A DNA stretch of 53,909 nucleotides from Magnetospirillum sulfuroxidans (GTDB lineage: Bacteria > Pseudomonadota > Alphaproteobacteria > Rhodospirillales > Magnetospirillaceae). The DNA lies in contig NZ_JAGTUF010000024.1 of the NCBI RefSeq assembly GCF_018224925.1, positions 1 through 53,909 on the forward strand, given 5' to 3'. The position numbers and the translations under genes were made by a program. The notes under the pieces were generated by a model. That model was given only the letters and a program-made list of their open reading frames with translations, made no database searches and had not been told where the DNA came from. Within the stretch, counting starts at the first letter, position 1, and the number at the start of each line of letters is the position of its first letter. Positions 17,825-27,790 of this stretch are shown here, in pieces.

Positions 17825-20779
17825 ATGGACTTCACGTTGCAGGCAGCTCTTTTGGGGGCGGTAATGGGGGCGACGGTTCTTGCCGCCTCCACCCTGTATG
17901 GTTGGACCCTGCCCAGTGCTCCCAAGGCTTATGGGTGGTGGGCCGGGGCGTTTCTGCTGGAAGCCGCCAGCCGCTCGCTGCTGCTGCTGCCAGGGGGAAC
18001 GGTCCTTCTGGCCGATTTGTCCGATCTGCTGCACGCCTTGTCCGCCGGCTTGTCGCTTTGCGGGGCCATATCCTTCGGGGGGCGGCCGATTTCCGGCGGT
18101 CTGCTGATCGGTGGTCTCCAGGTGGCGGCGGCTTGGGCGGTGCTGGTCCATTTGGGGCGAGCCAACGGGCTGCTTCCCCAGGATTTGCCGGTTTTCGGCA
18201 TTGGCGGCGGGCCGTTATTACTGGCGGCGTGGTATTTCCGCTCGTCCCGGCTGCGGGGCGGCCATCACGGCCCCAATGCCTTGGCGGCGGTGGCTTTCGG
18301 CCTGAATGGCCTTGTCCTGTTGGCCTCGCCGGTTTTGCATTTCGACCACACCTTGACCGTCTGGGGCCTGTTTGCCACCCAAGTGCTGTCAGTGCTGATG
18401 GCCTTGGCCTTGCTTTTAGAGGTTCTGATCCGTCAGCAAGCGGTGGCGGAAAGCGAAGGGCAACGGGCTAATTTGTTGCAAAGTCGCCTGGCCGACGCCT
18501 TGTCCAGTGTTCAAGATGGCGTTGCCTTGTTCGATTCGCGGGATCGTCTGGTCACCGCCAACGACCTGTATCGTCAGTTCATGGCCCCGGTGGCCGAAGT
18601 GATCAAGCCCGGCCGTCTGTTCCAAGAAATCATCGATGCCGAATTCGAACGCGGCGTGGTGCGCCAGGAATGCGAAATCGTGCGTTCTGGCAAGCTGGCC
18701 GACCATGCGCTGCCATCCGTGCAAGGCTGCGAGGCCGAATTGTTCGATGGCCGCTGGGTGTCGATCAACGTCTATCCCACCGCCGATGGCGGCCATCTGC
18801 GCATCTTGCGCGATGTCACCGGCCGGCGGCAGATGAACACGTCGCTGCATGACAGCTTGGCCTGGCTGCGCGGCATCATGAATACCGTGGTCGACGGTAT
18901 TGTCACCATCGACGACAGCGCGACCATTTTGTCTTTTAATGCCGCCGCCGAACGTATTTTCGGCTTTGGCGCCGACGAGGTGGTCGGCCGTAACGTCAAC
19001 ATGCTGATGCCCGATCCCTATCGGTCCGAACATGACGATTACTTGCGCCGCTATGCCGAAACCGGCGAAGCGCGGGTCATCGGCATCGGTCGGCAAGTCA
19101 AGGGACAGCGCAAGGATGGCGCCGTGTTTCCGCTGGAATTGGCCGTCACCCGCATGAACCAAGGCGGATTGGTGACCTATATCGGGGTGGTGCGCGACAT
19201 CACCGACCGCAAGCGGGTGGAAGACGCCCTGGTTGAAAGCGAACAACGCTTCCGCGATCTGGCCGAATCGGCATCGGATTGGTTTTGGGAACTGGATGCG
19301 GATCTGCGCTTCACCTTTGTTTCCGGGCGGGTGCGTCAGGTGCTGGGGGTGGGGCCGGGCTATTTTATCGGTCGGTCCTTCACCGATCTGGCTTCATCAT
19401 GCGAAGACCCGCGCGATTGGGAGGTCCAGCAAAGCCTGATCCGGGCGCGTCGTCCGTTCCGTGGTTTTATTTTCATCCATCGCATGACCAACGGCGCCAT
19501 TAAATTCGTCGAAATGGCCGGCCGGCCGGCTTTTGATCCCGAAGGCAAGTTCTTTGGCTATCGCGGAACCGCCGCCGACATCACGCCGCTGAAGCGGCAC
19601 GAGCAGGAACTGGCCACTCAATCGGCGCTGCGTCAGGCGATCATCGACAACATGGGCCAGGGCGTGGCGGTGTTCGACGGTGACGAACGGCTGGTGGCGT
19701 TGAACACGCAGGCCCGGCAATTGCTGGATTTGTCGGAAAACGATATCGAAACCGAGATGTCCACCCTGGAAGGGTTGCTGCTGTACTTGGCCGTTCAAGG
19801 CGAGTTCGGCCGTTCGGGGGCGATGATGACCAAGGTGCGCCGCCGTCTGGAACGGCTGCGCCGCAACCCGCTGCGCGTCTTCGAACATGCCCGGCCGAAC
19901 GGCTGGGTCTTAGAGGTCCGCTCGACCGCCATGCCCGGCGGAGGCCTGATCTTGACCTTTACCGACATCACCGACCGCAAGAAGGTCGAGGCGACACTGC
20001 GCGAGGCCAAAGACGCGGCTGAACGCGGCAACCGGGCCAAGGCGACGTTCCTGGCCAATATCAGCCACGAATTGCGCACCCCGCTCAACGCCATCATCGG
20101 CTTTTCCGAGTTGATGAAGCACGAGATTTTCGGCCCGGTGCAGCCGCCGGCCTATTGTTCCTATGTGGATGACGTGCATGAAAGCGGCATGCATTTGCTG
20201 GAACTGATCAACGATATCTTGGATATGTCCAAGGCCGAGGCCGGCATGACCGATCTGGTCGATTCCCCGGTCGATATGGCGGCGTTAATCAAGGCCAGTC
20301 TGCGGATGATGGAAAAGCGGGCGAGCACCAATGGTGTGATCCTGCTGACCGATTTGCCCGATCATTTGGCCTTTTTGCGCGCCGACGAACGCCGCATCCG
20401 TCAGATCTTGCTCAATTTGTTGTCCAACGCGGTGAAATTCACCGAAGAGGGCGGCACCGTCCGCGTGACCGCGCGGGTCGAACCCCAAGGCATGGTCATC
20501 CACGTGGCCGATTCCGGCATCGGCATGTCGTCCGAGGATCTGAGCCGGGTGATGGAACCCTTTGTCCAAGCCGACACCCGGCTGTCGCGCAAATACGAAG
20601 GGACCGGTTTGGGGCTGCCGCTGACCAAGGCCCTGGTGCTGGCTCATGGCGGCTCGCTGACGTTGGATTCCATTCCCGATCAGGGGACCACGGTGACCGT
20701 GGTCTTCCCCCCCGAACGGGTGATGGGCGAACGTTCCCCGGAAAATGGGGAAGCCGACGAAAGCTGGCGGCGCGGATGA
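17825..20779 (+). CDS. Membrane-anchored multi-PAS sensor histidine kinase
   Basis: A 984-aa kinase. The first 200 residues form about six to seven membrane helices. Four PAS-like regions follow, near 215-335, 345-460, 470-590 and 600-720. The second closely resembles the FixL heme PAS, including a His at 403 (RSEHDDY) and an Arg at 423 (GIGRQV), the same 20-residue spacing as heme-ligating His200 and Arg220 of Bradyrhizobium FixL as I recall them. HisKA has phospho-acceptor His748 (NISHELRTPLN), and the ATPase domain keeps the N-box NLLSNAVKFT and G1 DSGIGM. There is no receiver domain and no response regulator gene beside it. The ATG at 17825 has AAGGAAG upstream. Confidence 0.88.
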   Translation: MDFTLQAALLGAVMGATVLAASTLYGWTLPSAPKAYGWWAGAFLLEAASRSLLLLPGGTVLLADLSDLLHALSAGLSLCGAISFGGRPISGGLLIGGLQVAAAWAVLVHLGRANGLLPQDLPVFGIGGGPLLLAAWYFRSSRLRGGHHGPNALAAVAFGLNGLVLLASPVLHFDHTLTVWGLFATQVLSVLMALALLLEVLIRQQAVAESEGQRANLLQSRLADALSSVQDGVALFDSRDRLVTANDLYRQFMAPVAEVIKPGRLFQEIIDAEFERGVVRQECEIVRSGKLADHALPSVQGCEAELFDGRWVSINVYPTADGGHLRILRDVTGRRQMNTSLHDSLAWLRGIMNTVVDGIVTIDDSATILSFNAAAERIFGFGADEVVGRNVNMLMPDPYRSEHDDYLRRYAETGEARVIGIGRQVKGQRKDGAVFPLELAVTRMNQGGLVTYIGVVRDITDRKRVEDALVESEQRFRDLAESASDWFWELDADLRFTFVSGRVRQVLGVGPGYFIGRSFTDLASSCEDPRDWEVQQSLIRARRPFRGFIFIHRMTNGAIKFVEMAGRPAFDPEGKFFGYRGTAADITPLKRHEQELATQSALRQAIIDNMGQGVAVFDGDERLVALNTQARQLLDLSENDIETEMSTLEGLLLYLAVQGEFGRSGAMMTKVRRRLERLRRNPLRVFEHARPNGWVLEVRSTAMPGGGLILTFTDITDRKKVEATLREAKDAAERGNRAKATFLANISHELRTPLNAIIGFSELMKHEIFGPVQPPAYCSYVDDVHESGMHLLELINDILDMSKAEAGMTDLVDSPVDMAALIKASLRMMEKRASTNGVILLTDLPDHLAFLRADERRIRQILLNLLSNAVKFTEEGGTVRVTARVEPQGMVIHVADSGIGMSSEDLSRVMEPFVQADTRLSRKYEGTGLGLPLTKALVLAHGGSLTLDSIPDQGTTVTVVFPPERVMGERSPENGEADESWRRG

Positions 20780-20870
20780 TTTTGCCGCCTTATCCCGATG
20801 GTGTTGTTTCGCTGCGCTGCCGCTTCGGGTATGGTCGCGGCCAGTAACCAGTTGCCGATGGGAAACGTTC

Positions 20871-21707
20871 ATGTCGCCGTCCCGATTGCTGACCTTGGCG
20901 TTCCTGCTGATTGCCGCTCCGGTCTGGGCCCAAGCGCCGACGCCGCTGACGGCACCCATCCAAGACAAGCCGCCGATCGCAGCGACCGAGGACCGGCCGG
21001 TGGTCGAGGATGAACGTCCCGATTTCCAACCGTTGCGTCCGGTCGAGCCCGAGGAAGCGGCGCCGGCGATAATACCGGTTGTTCCCGCCGCTCCCGCTCG
21101 CCCCCCCATCGCTCCCCCGCTGGCGACGATGCCGCCGCCAGCGGCTCCGCTTGTGGCGCACGCCCCGGCCGAGCAGCCATCCTTGATGCCGGTGATTCCG
21201 GCCTGGGCCGTGGCCCTGTTGCTGGTGGCCGGCGCCATGCTGTCGGGGTTGCTGGGGGTGGTGGCGGCACGATCCATGCGCCGGGCCGAATTGAACGAAC
21301 GCCGCCGCTCTGTCGCCGCCAGCTTGGCCGTGGAAATGGAAACCCGGCGTCTGGCCTTTGACGCGGTGCCGCTGCCGCCCAACGTCGATGCCGGGGTATC
21401 CTTTGTTTCAGCGGTGATTTCCATGGCCGGCATTGATTGTGCCTTTCGCGCCGCACAAGGGTCGCTGTTCTTGCTGGCGCCGCCATTGGCCGCCAATGTC
21501 TCGGTCCATTATGCCGCGGTTCAGCGCGTTGCCGATTTCGTCAAAGGCCAAAGCATGGCCGCCGCCGTACGCATGTTGCAGGCCAACCGTCTGGGCGGGC
21601 ATCCCTGCCCGGATGCCGGGGCCATGCGCGAAGCCCATGTGGAAATGGCGGCGGCATTCCGAGGTCTGGATAAGGTGATCTTGTCGTTACGCGCCCTCCA
21701 GCGTTGA
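20871..21707 (+). CDS. Hypothetical exported, membrane-anchored protein
   Basis: A 278-aa protein of no recognised family. A signal peptide (cleavage near VWA-QA at 20) is followed by a Pro/Ala-rich periplasmic stretch to about residue 110, one membrane helix at about 112-136 and a cytoplasmic C-terminal domain of about 140 residues with conserved-looking hydrophobic segments and two Cys. The ATG at 20871 is set by the signal peptide. It follows the PAS kinase by 91 nt and precedes the beta-glucosidase by 55 nt; the context does not suggest a role. Confidence 0.65.
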   Translation: MSPSRLLTLAFLLIAAPVWAQAPTPLTAPIQDKPPIAATEDRPVVEDERPDFQPLRPVEPEEAAPAIIPVVPAAPARPPIAPPLATMPPPAAPLVAHAPAEQPSLMPVIPAWAVALLLVAGAMLSGLLGVVAARSMRRAELNERRRSVAASLAVEMETRRLAFDAVPLPPNVDAGVSFVSAVISMAGIDCAFRAAQGSLFLLAPPLAANVSVHYAAVQRVADFVKGQSMAAAVRMLQANRLGGHPCPDAGAMREAHVEMAAAFRGLDKVILSLRALQR

Positions 21708-21762
21708 CGGTTTTGCCGACCGGCGTAGACTGAAAAAAATCAGTCAGGTCGGGAGGCAAGTC

Positions 21763-23127
21763 ATGGCCAAGGAAAAGTCGAAGAAAAAGCCGCTGCCACT
21801 GGGTGTTCGTCCTGACTTCGTCTGGGGCGGTTCAACCTCGGCCTATCAGATCGAAGGCGCCGCCGCCGAGGATGGCCGTGGCCCCAGTATTTGGGACATC
21901 CATTCCCGCACCAAGGGCCGCACCGCCAACGGCGATACCGGCGACGTTGCCTGCGATCATTATCACCGCTACGGCGAAGACGTGGCGCTGATGAAGAAGC
22001 TGGGCATCGACGCCTATCGCTTTTCGGTATCGTGGCCACGGGTGCTGCCGCGCGGGCGCGGCGCCGTCAACGACAAGGGCCTGGATTTCTACGACCGCCT
22101 GATCGACACGGTGCTTGAGGCAAAGATCACGCCGTGGCTGTGTCTGTATCACTGGGACTTGCCGCAGCGGCTGCACGAATTGGGCGGCTGGACCAACCGC
22201 GATGTCGTCGGCTGGTTCGCCGATTATTCCACTTTGGTGGTGCGACGCTTCGGCGACCGGGTCAAGCATTTCGCCACCTTCAACGAACCCAATGTCTGCA
22301 CCTTGTTCGGCTATGCCATGAACTGGTGCGCCCCCGCCGCCGAAGACCGTGCCGCCTATTTCCCCGCCTGCCACCATGTCAACTTGGCGCATGGGGCGGC
22401 GGTGGATGTCATCCGTCACTGGATTCCCGAAGCGTCGGTGGGCTGCGTCTATAATCTGCAACCCATCCATCCGGCGGACGAGACCTCGGCCGCCGACCGG
22501 CGCGCCGCCGACATCTTGGACGCTCATTGGAACCGGGTCTATGCGGACCCCCATATCCTGGGGCATTATCCGGCCAATGTGGCCGATCAATTCGAACCCT
22601 ATGTCGTTGCCGGCGACATGGCGCGCATCTGCCGGCGTCTGGATTGGGTGGGGATGAATCATTACGGCCCGATCTGGGCCAAGGATGATCCCAATTCCCA
22701 ACTGGGCTTTGCCTGGGCCGACGTCAAGGTGGCCGAAGCTCACCCGGAAATCGGCTGGGAAATCTTCCCCGAGGCCTTCACCGACCAATTGCTGGAAACC
22801 CACGGCCGCTATGGCCTGCCCATCTATATCACCGAAAACGGCTGTGGTCGCGACGACGACAAGGAATTCGCCGATGCGGCCGGGCGAGTCGATGATTTCT
22901 ATCGGATTTCGTACCTGAAGCTGTACACGGCGGCAATGAGCACGGCCATCGAGAAAGGGGCCGATATTCGCGGCTATTTCATCTGGTCGCTGCTCGACAA
23001 TTTCGAATGGGGCTCGGGTTACGGCAACCGTTTCGGCATCATCCGCGTCGATTTCCCCACCGGAACCCGTACCCCCAAGGCCTCGTTCGACTGGTACGCC
23101 CAGACCATCAAGGACAATCGGGGATAG
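21763..23127 (+). CDS. GH1 beta-glucosidase
   Basis: A 454-aa glycoside hydrolase family 1 enzyme. The acid/base is Glu175 in TFNEPN and the nucleophile Glu358 in ITENG; the substrate-binding QIEGAAAEDGRGPSIWD segment near the start is intact. It has no signal peptide and is likely cytoplasmic, cleaving beta-glucosides or beta-galactosides. The start has GGGAGG 6 nt upstream. No sugar transporter or regulator is next to it. The 140 nt that follow hold no gene. Confidence 0.93.
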   Translation: MAKEKSKKKPLPLGVRPDFVWGGSTSAYQIEGAAAEDGRGPSIWDIHSRTKGRTANGDTGDVACDHYHRYGEDVALMKKLGIDAYRFSVSWPRVLPRGRGAVNDKGLDFYDRLIDTVLEAKITPWLCLYHWDLPQRLHELGGWTNRDVVGWFADYSTLVVRRFGDRVKHFATFNEPNVCTLFGYAMNWCAPAAEDRAAYFPACHHVNLAHGAAVDVIRHWIPEASVGCVYNLQPIHPADETSAADRRAADILDAHWNRVYADPHILGHYPANVADQFEPYVVAGDMARICRRLDWVGMNHYGPIWAKDDPNSQLGFAWADVKVAEAHPEIGWEIFPEAFTDQLLETHGRYGLPIYITENGCGRDDDKEFADAAGRVDDFYRISYLKLYTAAMSTAIEKGADIRGYFIWSLLDNFEWGSGYGNRFGIIRVDFPTGTRTPKASFDWYAQTIKDNRG

Positions 23128-23268
23128 GGGGGTGCCTCTTGTCACCCGGAGACGGGGCTGACGCGATTTGATGGCTGCGGCCTGGAATGCACTCATTGCA
23201 GATCCAGACAGGTTCAAAAGTCTCGATTTCCAATTCAGGGGCGGAAGAATTGTATAGGCTTGACGATA

Positions 23269-23793
23269 TTAGCCATCAAATCTCCGCTGCAAGCGCCTGA
23301 CACGATATTCAACCAAAAGCCTTCGCCGCAGAGAGGGAGGGCTCCCTTGCGCGTAAGCGTCTGAGATGGCCTTGTCCAACGATTTTCTGACGGAAGTCGC
23401 GAGTTTGATCAATTCTATGCCGCGTTCTTCGTTATTAATACATTGCGCAGCGTAAACCGGAACTGACCTTATGGACTTTATCCCGTTATCAAGCCCCCAT
23501 AGGCTGTAACGAACTTTACCGCGTAAAGAGTTTAATTCAATTCTGAGTTCTTTTATCTTTTGATCTGTTTTTGATCTGGATTCTGGCGTCTTTGCATCAA
23601 GAAGTACTTTTGTATGTGCCACCATGCTATAGAGCGCATTACCTAGTTCTTGTATGTTATTTTCTAGTAGTGACCTTGATGCTTGTCTCTGCGAGTTCGC
23701 TTTTGAAAATAACTGATTTAAGAGTACGGAAACAAGAGAGGATATTGCTGCTATTATGGCAACATTTATGACAGTCTCTGATTGCCATAACAT
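23269..23793 (-). CDS. Hypothetical membrane protein in an AT-rich patch
   Basis: A 174-aa protein with one N-terminal membrane helix (about 7-28, VINVAIIAAISSLVSVLLNQ) and a long, charged, probably helical cytoplasmic part. I do not recognise the family. AGGAG lies 8 nt upstream of the ATG at 23793, so it is probably expressed. Codon use is far more AT-rich than all neighbours, and Ser/Asn/Ile/Lys content is high, which points to recent acquisition. It sits between a terminator-like hairpin and the end of the beta-glucosidase gene. Confidence 0.6.
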   Translation of the reverse strand: MLWQSETVINVAIIAAISSLVSVLLNQLFSKANSQRQASRSLLENNIQELGNALYSMVAHTKVLLDAKTPESRSKTDQKIKELRIELNSLRGKVRYSLWGLDNGIKSIRSVPVYAAQCINNEERGIELIKLATSVRKSLDKAISDAYAQGSPPSLRRRLLVEYRVRRLQRRFDG

Positions 23794-23835
23794 GTTGTTT
23801 CTCCTGTTTCATTATATGTTATTGCCTGTAATTCG

Positions 23836-23866
23836 GCGAGATGGCCGCGATTTGCCGCCATCTCGC
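23836..23866 (-). terminator. Hairpin after the cupin gene, probable terminator
   Basis: A perfect 10-bp inverted repeat (GCGAGATGGC / GCCATCTCGC) with an 11-nt loop lies 33 nt past the cupin stop codon on the minus strand. No T-run follows, so termination efficiency is uncertain. It may insulate the AT-rich gene from the cupin. Confidence 0.5.
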
Positions 23867-23898
23867 GCGATGCTTGAAATTCAAGCAGAACACAGGGT

Positions 23899-24339
23899 TT
23901 ACTTGTGCTTGTGTTCCGACAGCGGGGCCGTGGTGTTGCCCATATAGACAGCCAACAGGCGGGTCGGGGTATTGCCATCGTTGCGGCCAAAGTGCCAGCC
24001 GGCGGTTTCCATGAAAGCATCGCCAGTCTTGTAATGGCGGGGCGGCTGGCCTTCGGTGCTGATGGTCAGTTCGCCTTCCAAAATATAGGCATAAAGCGGA
24101 ATGGGGTGGCGATGCAGTACGGTTTCCGAATGCGGCGGGAACACGGTGATCCGCGACAGGATTTGTGGGGTGCCGTCAGGATAAACCAGCGGGACGCCAT
24201 CGCCAGTGGTTGTGGTTTTCAGCAATACGGTGCTGCTGGGGGCGGGGGGGGCCGCCTTATCTTCGGCAAAGGCTGACGCGGTCATGGTGGCAGCCAATAT
24301 TAAAGTCGCCATGGGGATGCGAAGTGCCTGATATCCCAT
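23899..24339 (-). CDS. Exported cupin-domain protein
   Basis: A 146-aa protein with a signal peptide (cleavage near AFA at 25) and a single cupin barrel. The metal-binding HRH pair is followed by YILEGELTI, and the second motif contains GDAFMETAGWHFGRN. Periplasmic single-domain cupins of this type are often annotated as quercetinase-like or as ligand-binding proteins; the substrate is unknown. The C-terminus is His/Lys-rich (SEHKHK). It follows the chemoreceptor on the same strand after 76 nt. Confidence 0.8.
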   Translation of the reverse strand: MGYQALRIPMATLILAATMTASAFAEDKAAPPAPSSTVLLKTTTTGDGVPLVYPDGTPQILSRITVFPPHSETVLHRHPIPLYAYILEGELTISTEGQPPRHYKTGDAFMETAGWHFGRNDGNTPTRLLAVYMGNTTAPLSEHKHK

Positions 24340-24415
24340 TCATTCCGTCCTTTATTTTAAGAGGCGCCGCCCCTAAGCGGCATCACGCGCCCATCCCCAT
24401 TTCATCCGCGCCCGC

Positions 24416-26446
24416 TCAGGCTCGTCTGATCCGATCGGTGAAGCCGTTGACTTCGGTACGCAAAATGGTGGTTTGCTGGCCAAGCTTGGCGGCGCTGCCC
24501 AACAAATTATCGGCGGCAGAACCGGCATTGTTGACCTGATTAAGCACGTCGCCGATGGTGCGGGCGACCTCGGTGGTGCCCACCGCCGCCTGTTGCAGGC
24601 TTTGGCCGATTTCCCGCGTTGCCTCGAATTGTTGTTCGACGGCCGCGGAAATCTCGCCGGCGATGTCGTTCATGCGGGTAATGGTCGAGGCGATATGGCG
24701 AATGGCGCCGACCGCCCCCTGGGTCGCCGACTGAATGGCCGAAATTTGCACGCCGATTTCGCCGGTGGCCGAGGTGGTCTGGTTGGCCAGGGTCTTGACT
24801 TCCATGGCGACCACGGCGAAGCCCTTTCCGGCCTCACCGGCGCGGGCCGCTTCGATGGTGGCGTTGAGCGCCAGCAGATTAGTCTGCGACGCGATCTTTT
24901 CGATCAGGTGAATGACGGCGCCGATGCGGCCGGCGGCTTCGATCAGGCTGGTCACCACGTCGTCGGCCTGCCGCGCTTCCTCGACCGCGGCACCGGCGAT
25001 GTTGGTGGATTCATTAACCTGGGCGCTGATGCTGGCCACCGAACTGGTCAGTTCCTCGACCGCGGCGGCGACCAGATTGACGTTGACGCTGGCTTCCTCG
25101 GTGGCGGCGGAGCCTTGGGTGGCATGCTGACGCGTTTGCAGCGACACATCGGCCACGGCCATGGCGTTGCTTTGCACCAACTCGGCCTCGGCGACCACGT
25201 GGTGGACCACGTCCATCACCGTGCTTTCGAAGTTTTGCGCCAGATTGTTCATGGCCTCGCGCTTCGCCTGTTCGGCATGCTGATGTTCGTGTTCCTGCGC
25301 CGCGCGCAGATGATCCATCTCGATGGCGTTATCCTTGAAGACCTGAACCGCCCGCGCCATGTCGCCCACTTCGTCGTGGCGGCCGATGGCGGGGACATCG
25401 ACGGTTTTATCGCCGCCGGCCAGGGCGACCATGGTGGCGGTCAACGAACGGATCGGCTTGGCGATCGATGCGCCGATGACGATGGCGCAGGAAATTCCCA
25501 GCAAGATGGCCAAAATCGGCATCAAAACCGCCTGGGTGCGGCCACTGGCCAAAGCATCGCGGGCATTGGCCTGGGTCTGGTCCTGGGTGGTGGCGAATTC
25601 CGTCACCACTTGGCTGACGGCGCTCAGCAAGCGGTCCAGCACCAGACGGCTATCGGCTTGGGCGGCTTGCAGGCTTTGATTGCCTTCGGTCGCCTCACTC
25701 AGGCCACTGCTGAAGGTTTCGACGCCGGGCTTCATGGAGGCCAGGAATTTCTGTAAGCGGGGAATGGTAACCTGTGCCGACAAGCCGGCCAGGGATTCTT
25801 TCAACCGCACCAATTCATCACTGGCGGCAGTGGCGTCATTGGGGTCGAAAGTCGAGAGATAGCGGGCCGTCAACATCCGGGTCGCCTGCAAGGATTGCTG
25901 CATGCGCAACGCAGGTTGCGGCAACGATGAATCGCCGCTGGCCAGGGAAAGGTCAACCACGGCCATGGCGGTGGTATTAAGCTGGGCGCCGGACAGATAG
26001 GTCTTGCCTTGGCCTTCGCGGCGCTTGGCCACGGCGGCGACCACCCGTTCGAACGCGGCGCGGTAATCCTTGGCGGCTTGCTGGATCGCCCCAATCCGTG
26101 CCGGATCGCCCCCATGCTGGGTCAGGCGATCCAAACCGGCCAAAGCTTGTTCGAAAGAGGCCAATTCGTCCTTGGCGGCGGCCAGGGTATTTTCCGTTTG
26201 CAGCACCACATAGGCCAGCACAACACGGTCCAGCCGCTCGCTGAGTTGGGCCAGTTGGGCGGTATCCATGGCATCGCGCCCGGTTTCCATCACATGGTCC
26301 AACTGGCGGTCGATGATCCCGACATAGCGGACGAATTGGACGCCGAGAAAGGCGATCAACGACAGCACGACCAGAAAGCCGACGACGATTTTCTGACGAA
26401 CCCGAAGGCGCGAGAATATGCCAAGGAAAGCGGCGCTATCGCTCAT
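24416..26446 (-). CDS. Methyl-accepting chemotaxis protein
   Basis: A 676-aa chemoreceptor. TM1 is at about 20-42, the periplasmic region of about 260 residues is all-helical and fits a large helical-bundle sensor, TM2 is at about 305-330, HAMP follows to about 385, and the signalling domain ends the protein with the hairpin tip [20 protein letters not shown] and the CheA/CheW contact region GKGFAVVA. There is no C-terminal CheR-tether pentapeptide. It lies 85 nt downstream of an orphan TRAP-type binding protein on the same strand, so it may sense that protein's ligand. Confidence 0.92.
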   Translation of the reverse strand: MSDSAAFLGIFSRLRVRQKIVVGFLVVLSLIAFLGVQFVRYVGIIDRQLDHVMETGRDAMDTAQLAQLSERLDRVVLAYVVLQTENTLAAAKDELASFEQALAGLDRLTQHGGDPARIGAIQQAAKDYRAAFERVVAAVAKRREGQGKTYLSGAQLNTTAMAVVDLSLASGDSSLPQPALRMQQSLQATRMLTARYLSTFDPNDATAASDELVRLKESLAGLSAQVTIPRLQKFLASMKPGVETFSSGLSEATEGNQSLQAAQADSRLVLDRLLSAVSQVVTEFATTQDQTQANARDALASGRTQAVLMPILAILLGISCAIVIGASIAKPIRSLTATMVALAGGDKTVDVPAIGRHDEVGDMARAVQVFKDNAIEMDHLRAAQEHEHQHAEQAKREAMNNLAQNFESTVMDVVHHVVAEAELVQSNAMAVADVSLQTRQHATQGSAATEEASVNVNLVAAAVEELTSSVASISAQVNESTNIAGAAVEEARQADDVVTSLIEAAGRIGAVIHLIEKIASQTNLLALNATIEAARAGEAGKGFAVVAMEVKTLANQTTSATGEIGVQISAIQSATQGAVGAIRHIASTITRMNDIAGEISAAVEQQFEATREIGQSLQQAAVGTTEVARTIGDVLNQVNNAGSAADNLLGSAAKLGQQTTILRTEVNGFTDRIRRA

Positions 26447-26483
26447 ATCAAGTACTTTCAGCTAATGACCGGAAGAGGGGGAA

Positions 26484-26512
26484 GACGCGCCGGCCGGTGT
26501 GGTCGGCGCGTC
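26484..26512 (-). terminator. Hairpin between dctP-like gene and chemoreceptor
   Basis: A perfect 8-bp GC-rich inverted repeat (GACGCGCC / GGCGCGTC) lies 20 nt past the binding-protein stop. The minus strand after it is pyrimidine-rich (TTCCCCCTCTTCC) without a true T-run. It looks like an attenuator or mRNA-stabilising stem that would let the binding protein be made in excess of the receptor. Confidence 0.45.
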
Positions 26513-26531
26513 CTGCCTAAGACGGCAAGGC

Positions 26532-27512
26532 TTACTTGACGTTCTTGATCGCGGTGATCTTTTCCATGGTGAATTCCTTGGCATACTTCTCATAGAAGGG
26601 CTTGAGCGCCGCTTCGAAAGCCGCCCGGTCGAAATCGGCGCCGGCGGTGATCTGAATGCCCGAGGTCTTCAACGCGGCCATGCCGTCTTCGTCCCGCTTG
26701 CGGACAAAAGCGCGCGAAGCCTTGCCACCGGCCTTGGCGGCGGCGATGAAAGCCTTTTGCACATCCGGCGGCAAAGCATCGAAGGCGTCCTTATTGATCA
26801 GGATCGCCGCCGGCGCATAGGTGTGGTTGGACAAGGTGATATACTTCTGCACTTCTTGCAGCTTCGATCCGACGATGGTGGTCACCGGATTTTCCTGGCC
26901 ATCGGCCCGGCCGCTTTGCAGGGCCGGATAAAGCTGGGCGAAGGGCAGCGGGAAGGTTTCCGCCCCCAAGGTGCTGAAAGCGTCCTTATAGATGTCGCTT
27001 TCCGACAGGCGGATCTTCAGCCCCTTGATGTCGGCAGGGCTCTTGATCGGGCGCACCGAATTGGTCAACTGACGAAAGCCGTTTTCAGCCCAAGCCAAGC
27101 CCACGGTGTCCTGAGCCAGGAAAGATTGCAGCAATTCGGTGCCGATGGCGCCATCCAGCACCGCGTCGGCATGGGCGGTGTCGCGGAACAGCAGCATCAG
27201 GTCAAGGATGCCGACCTTGGGATTGAATTGAGCCAAGGCGCCGCCCGACGAGGAAACCACCATGTCGATGGTGCCAAGCTTGACGCCATCCAGCATGGCC
27301 TTGCCCGAGCCCAGGGCGCTGGCCGGAAACTCTTCCAGCTGATAGGCGCCGCCGGTGCTTTTCTTCAGTTCCTCGTTCATCACGCGGACGGCTTCGCTGA
27401 ACTGAGAGCCCTTGGGCAGGACGTGCCCAACCTTCAGGGTCTGCCCAGCCTGGGCGGCACTGGCGGCAAACAAGCCGAGAGCGGCCAGGATCGTGCAGGA
27501 AAAACGGTTCAT
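26532..27512 (-). CDS. TRAP transporter substrate-binding protein (DctP family)
   Basis: A 326-aa periplasmic solute-binding protein. The signal peptide is cut near AQA at about 22-23. Family marks include GLKIRLSES with the carboxylate-binding Arg, and PLPFAQLYPALQSGRADGQE. Such proteins bind C4-dicarboxylates or other organic acids for TRAP transporters. No DctQ or DctM membrane subunit is in the window, so it either serves a transporter elsewhere or delivers ligand to the chemoreceptor encoded next to it. GGAGG is 6 nt before the ATG. Confidence 0.9.
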   Translation of the reverse strand: MNRFSCTILAALGLFAASAAQAGQTLKVGHVLPKGSQFSEAVRVMNEELKKSTGGAYQLEEFPASALGSGKAMLDGVKLGTIDMVVSSSGGALAQFNPKVGILDLMLLFRDTAHADAVLDGAIGTELLQSFLAQDTVGLAWAENGFRQLTNSVRPIKSPADIKGLKIRLSESDIYKDAFSTLGAETFPLPFAQLYPALQSGRADGQENPVTTIVGSKLQEVQKYITLSNHTYAPAAILINKDAFDALPPDVQKAFIAAAKAGGKASRAFVRKRDEDGMAALKTSGIQITAGADFDRAAFEAALKPFYEKYAKEFTMEKITAIKNVK

Positions 27513-27790
27513 TATCACCTCCGGCGATTAACGCGAGCCTTATATGGTTACGTATTTTTACGCGTATAGTTCTTCGCGCACAATACGGTTAATACGATCT
27601 ATGGCCGGTGGATAAACTCTATAATAATTATTAAATTCAAGCTTCTATTTCTATTAGGTGTTAATCCAACAATATAATTGTCGATGTTTCGTGTGGTTGA
27701 TGTGTGCCGCTGCGGCTAGGAATGTTGTTGCTAAAAAAGTGTTAAAGTTTTCATCTGATCGTTTATTGGTTGTTTTCTTTGCTGTTGATT
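27513..27790. other. AT-rich intergenic region upstream of dctP-like gene
   Basis: These 278 nt are strongly AT-rich compared with the rest of the window and hold no convincing gene. They must contain the promoter of the binding-protein gene, reading left, and the 3' end of the MFS transcript. Short symmetric elements such as TACGCGTA near 27560 may be operators. I cannot assign -35/-10 boxes with confidence. Confidence 0.5.
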
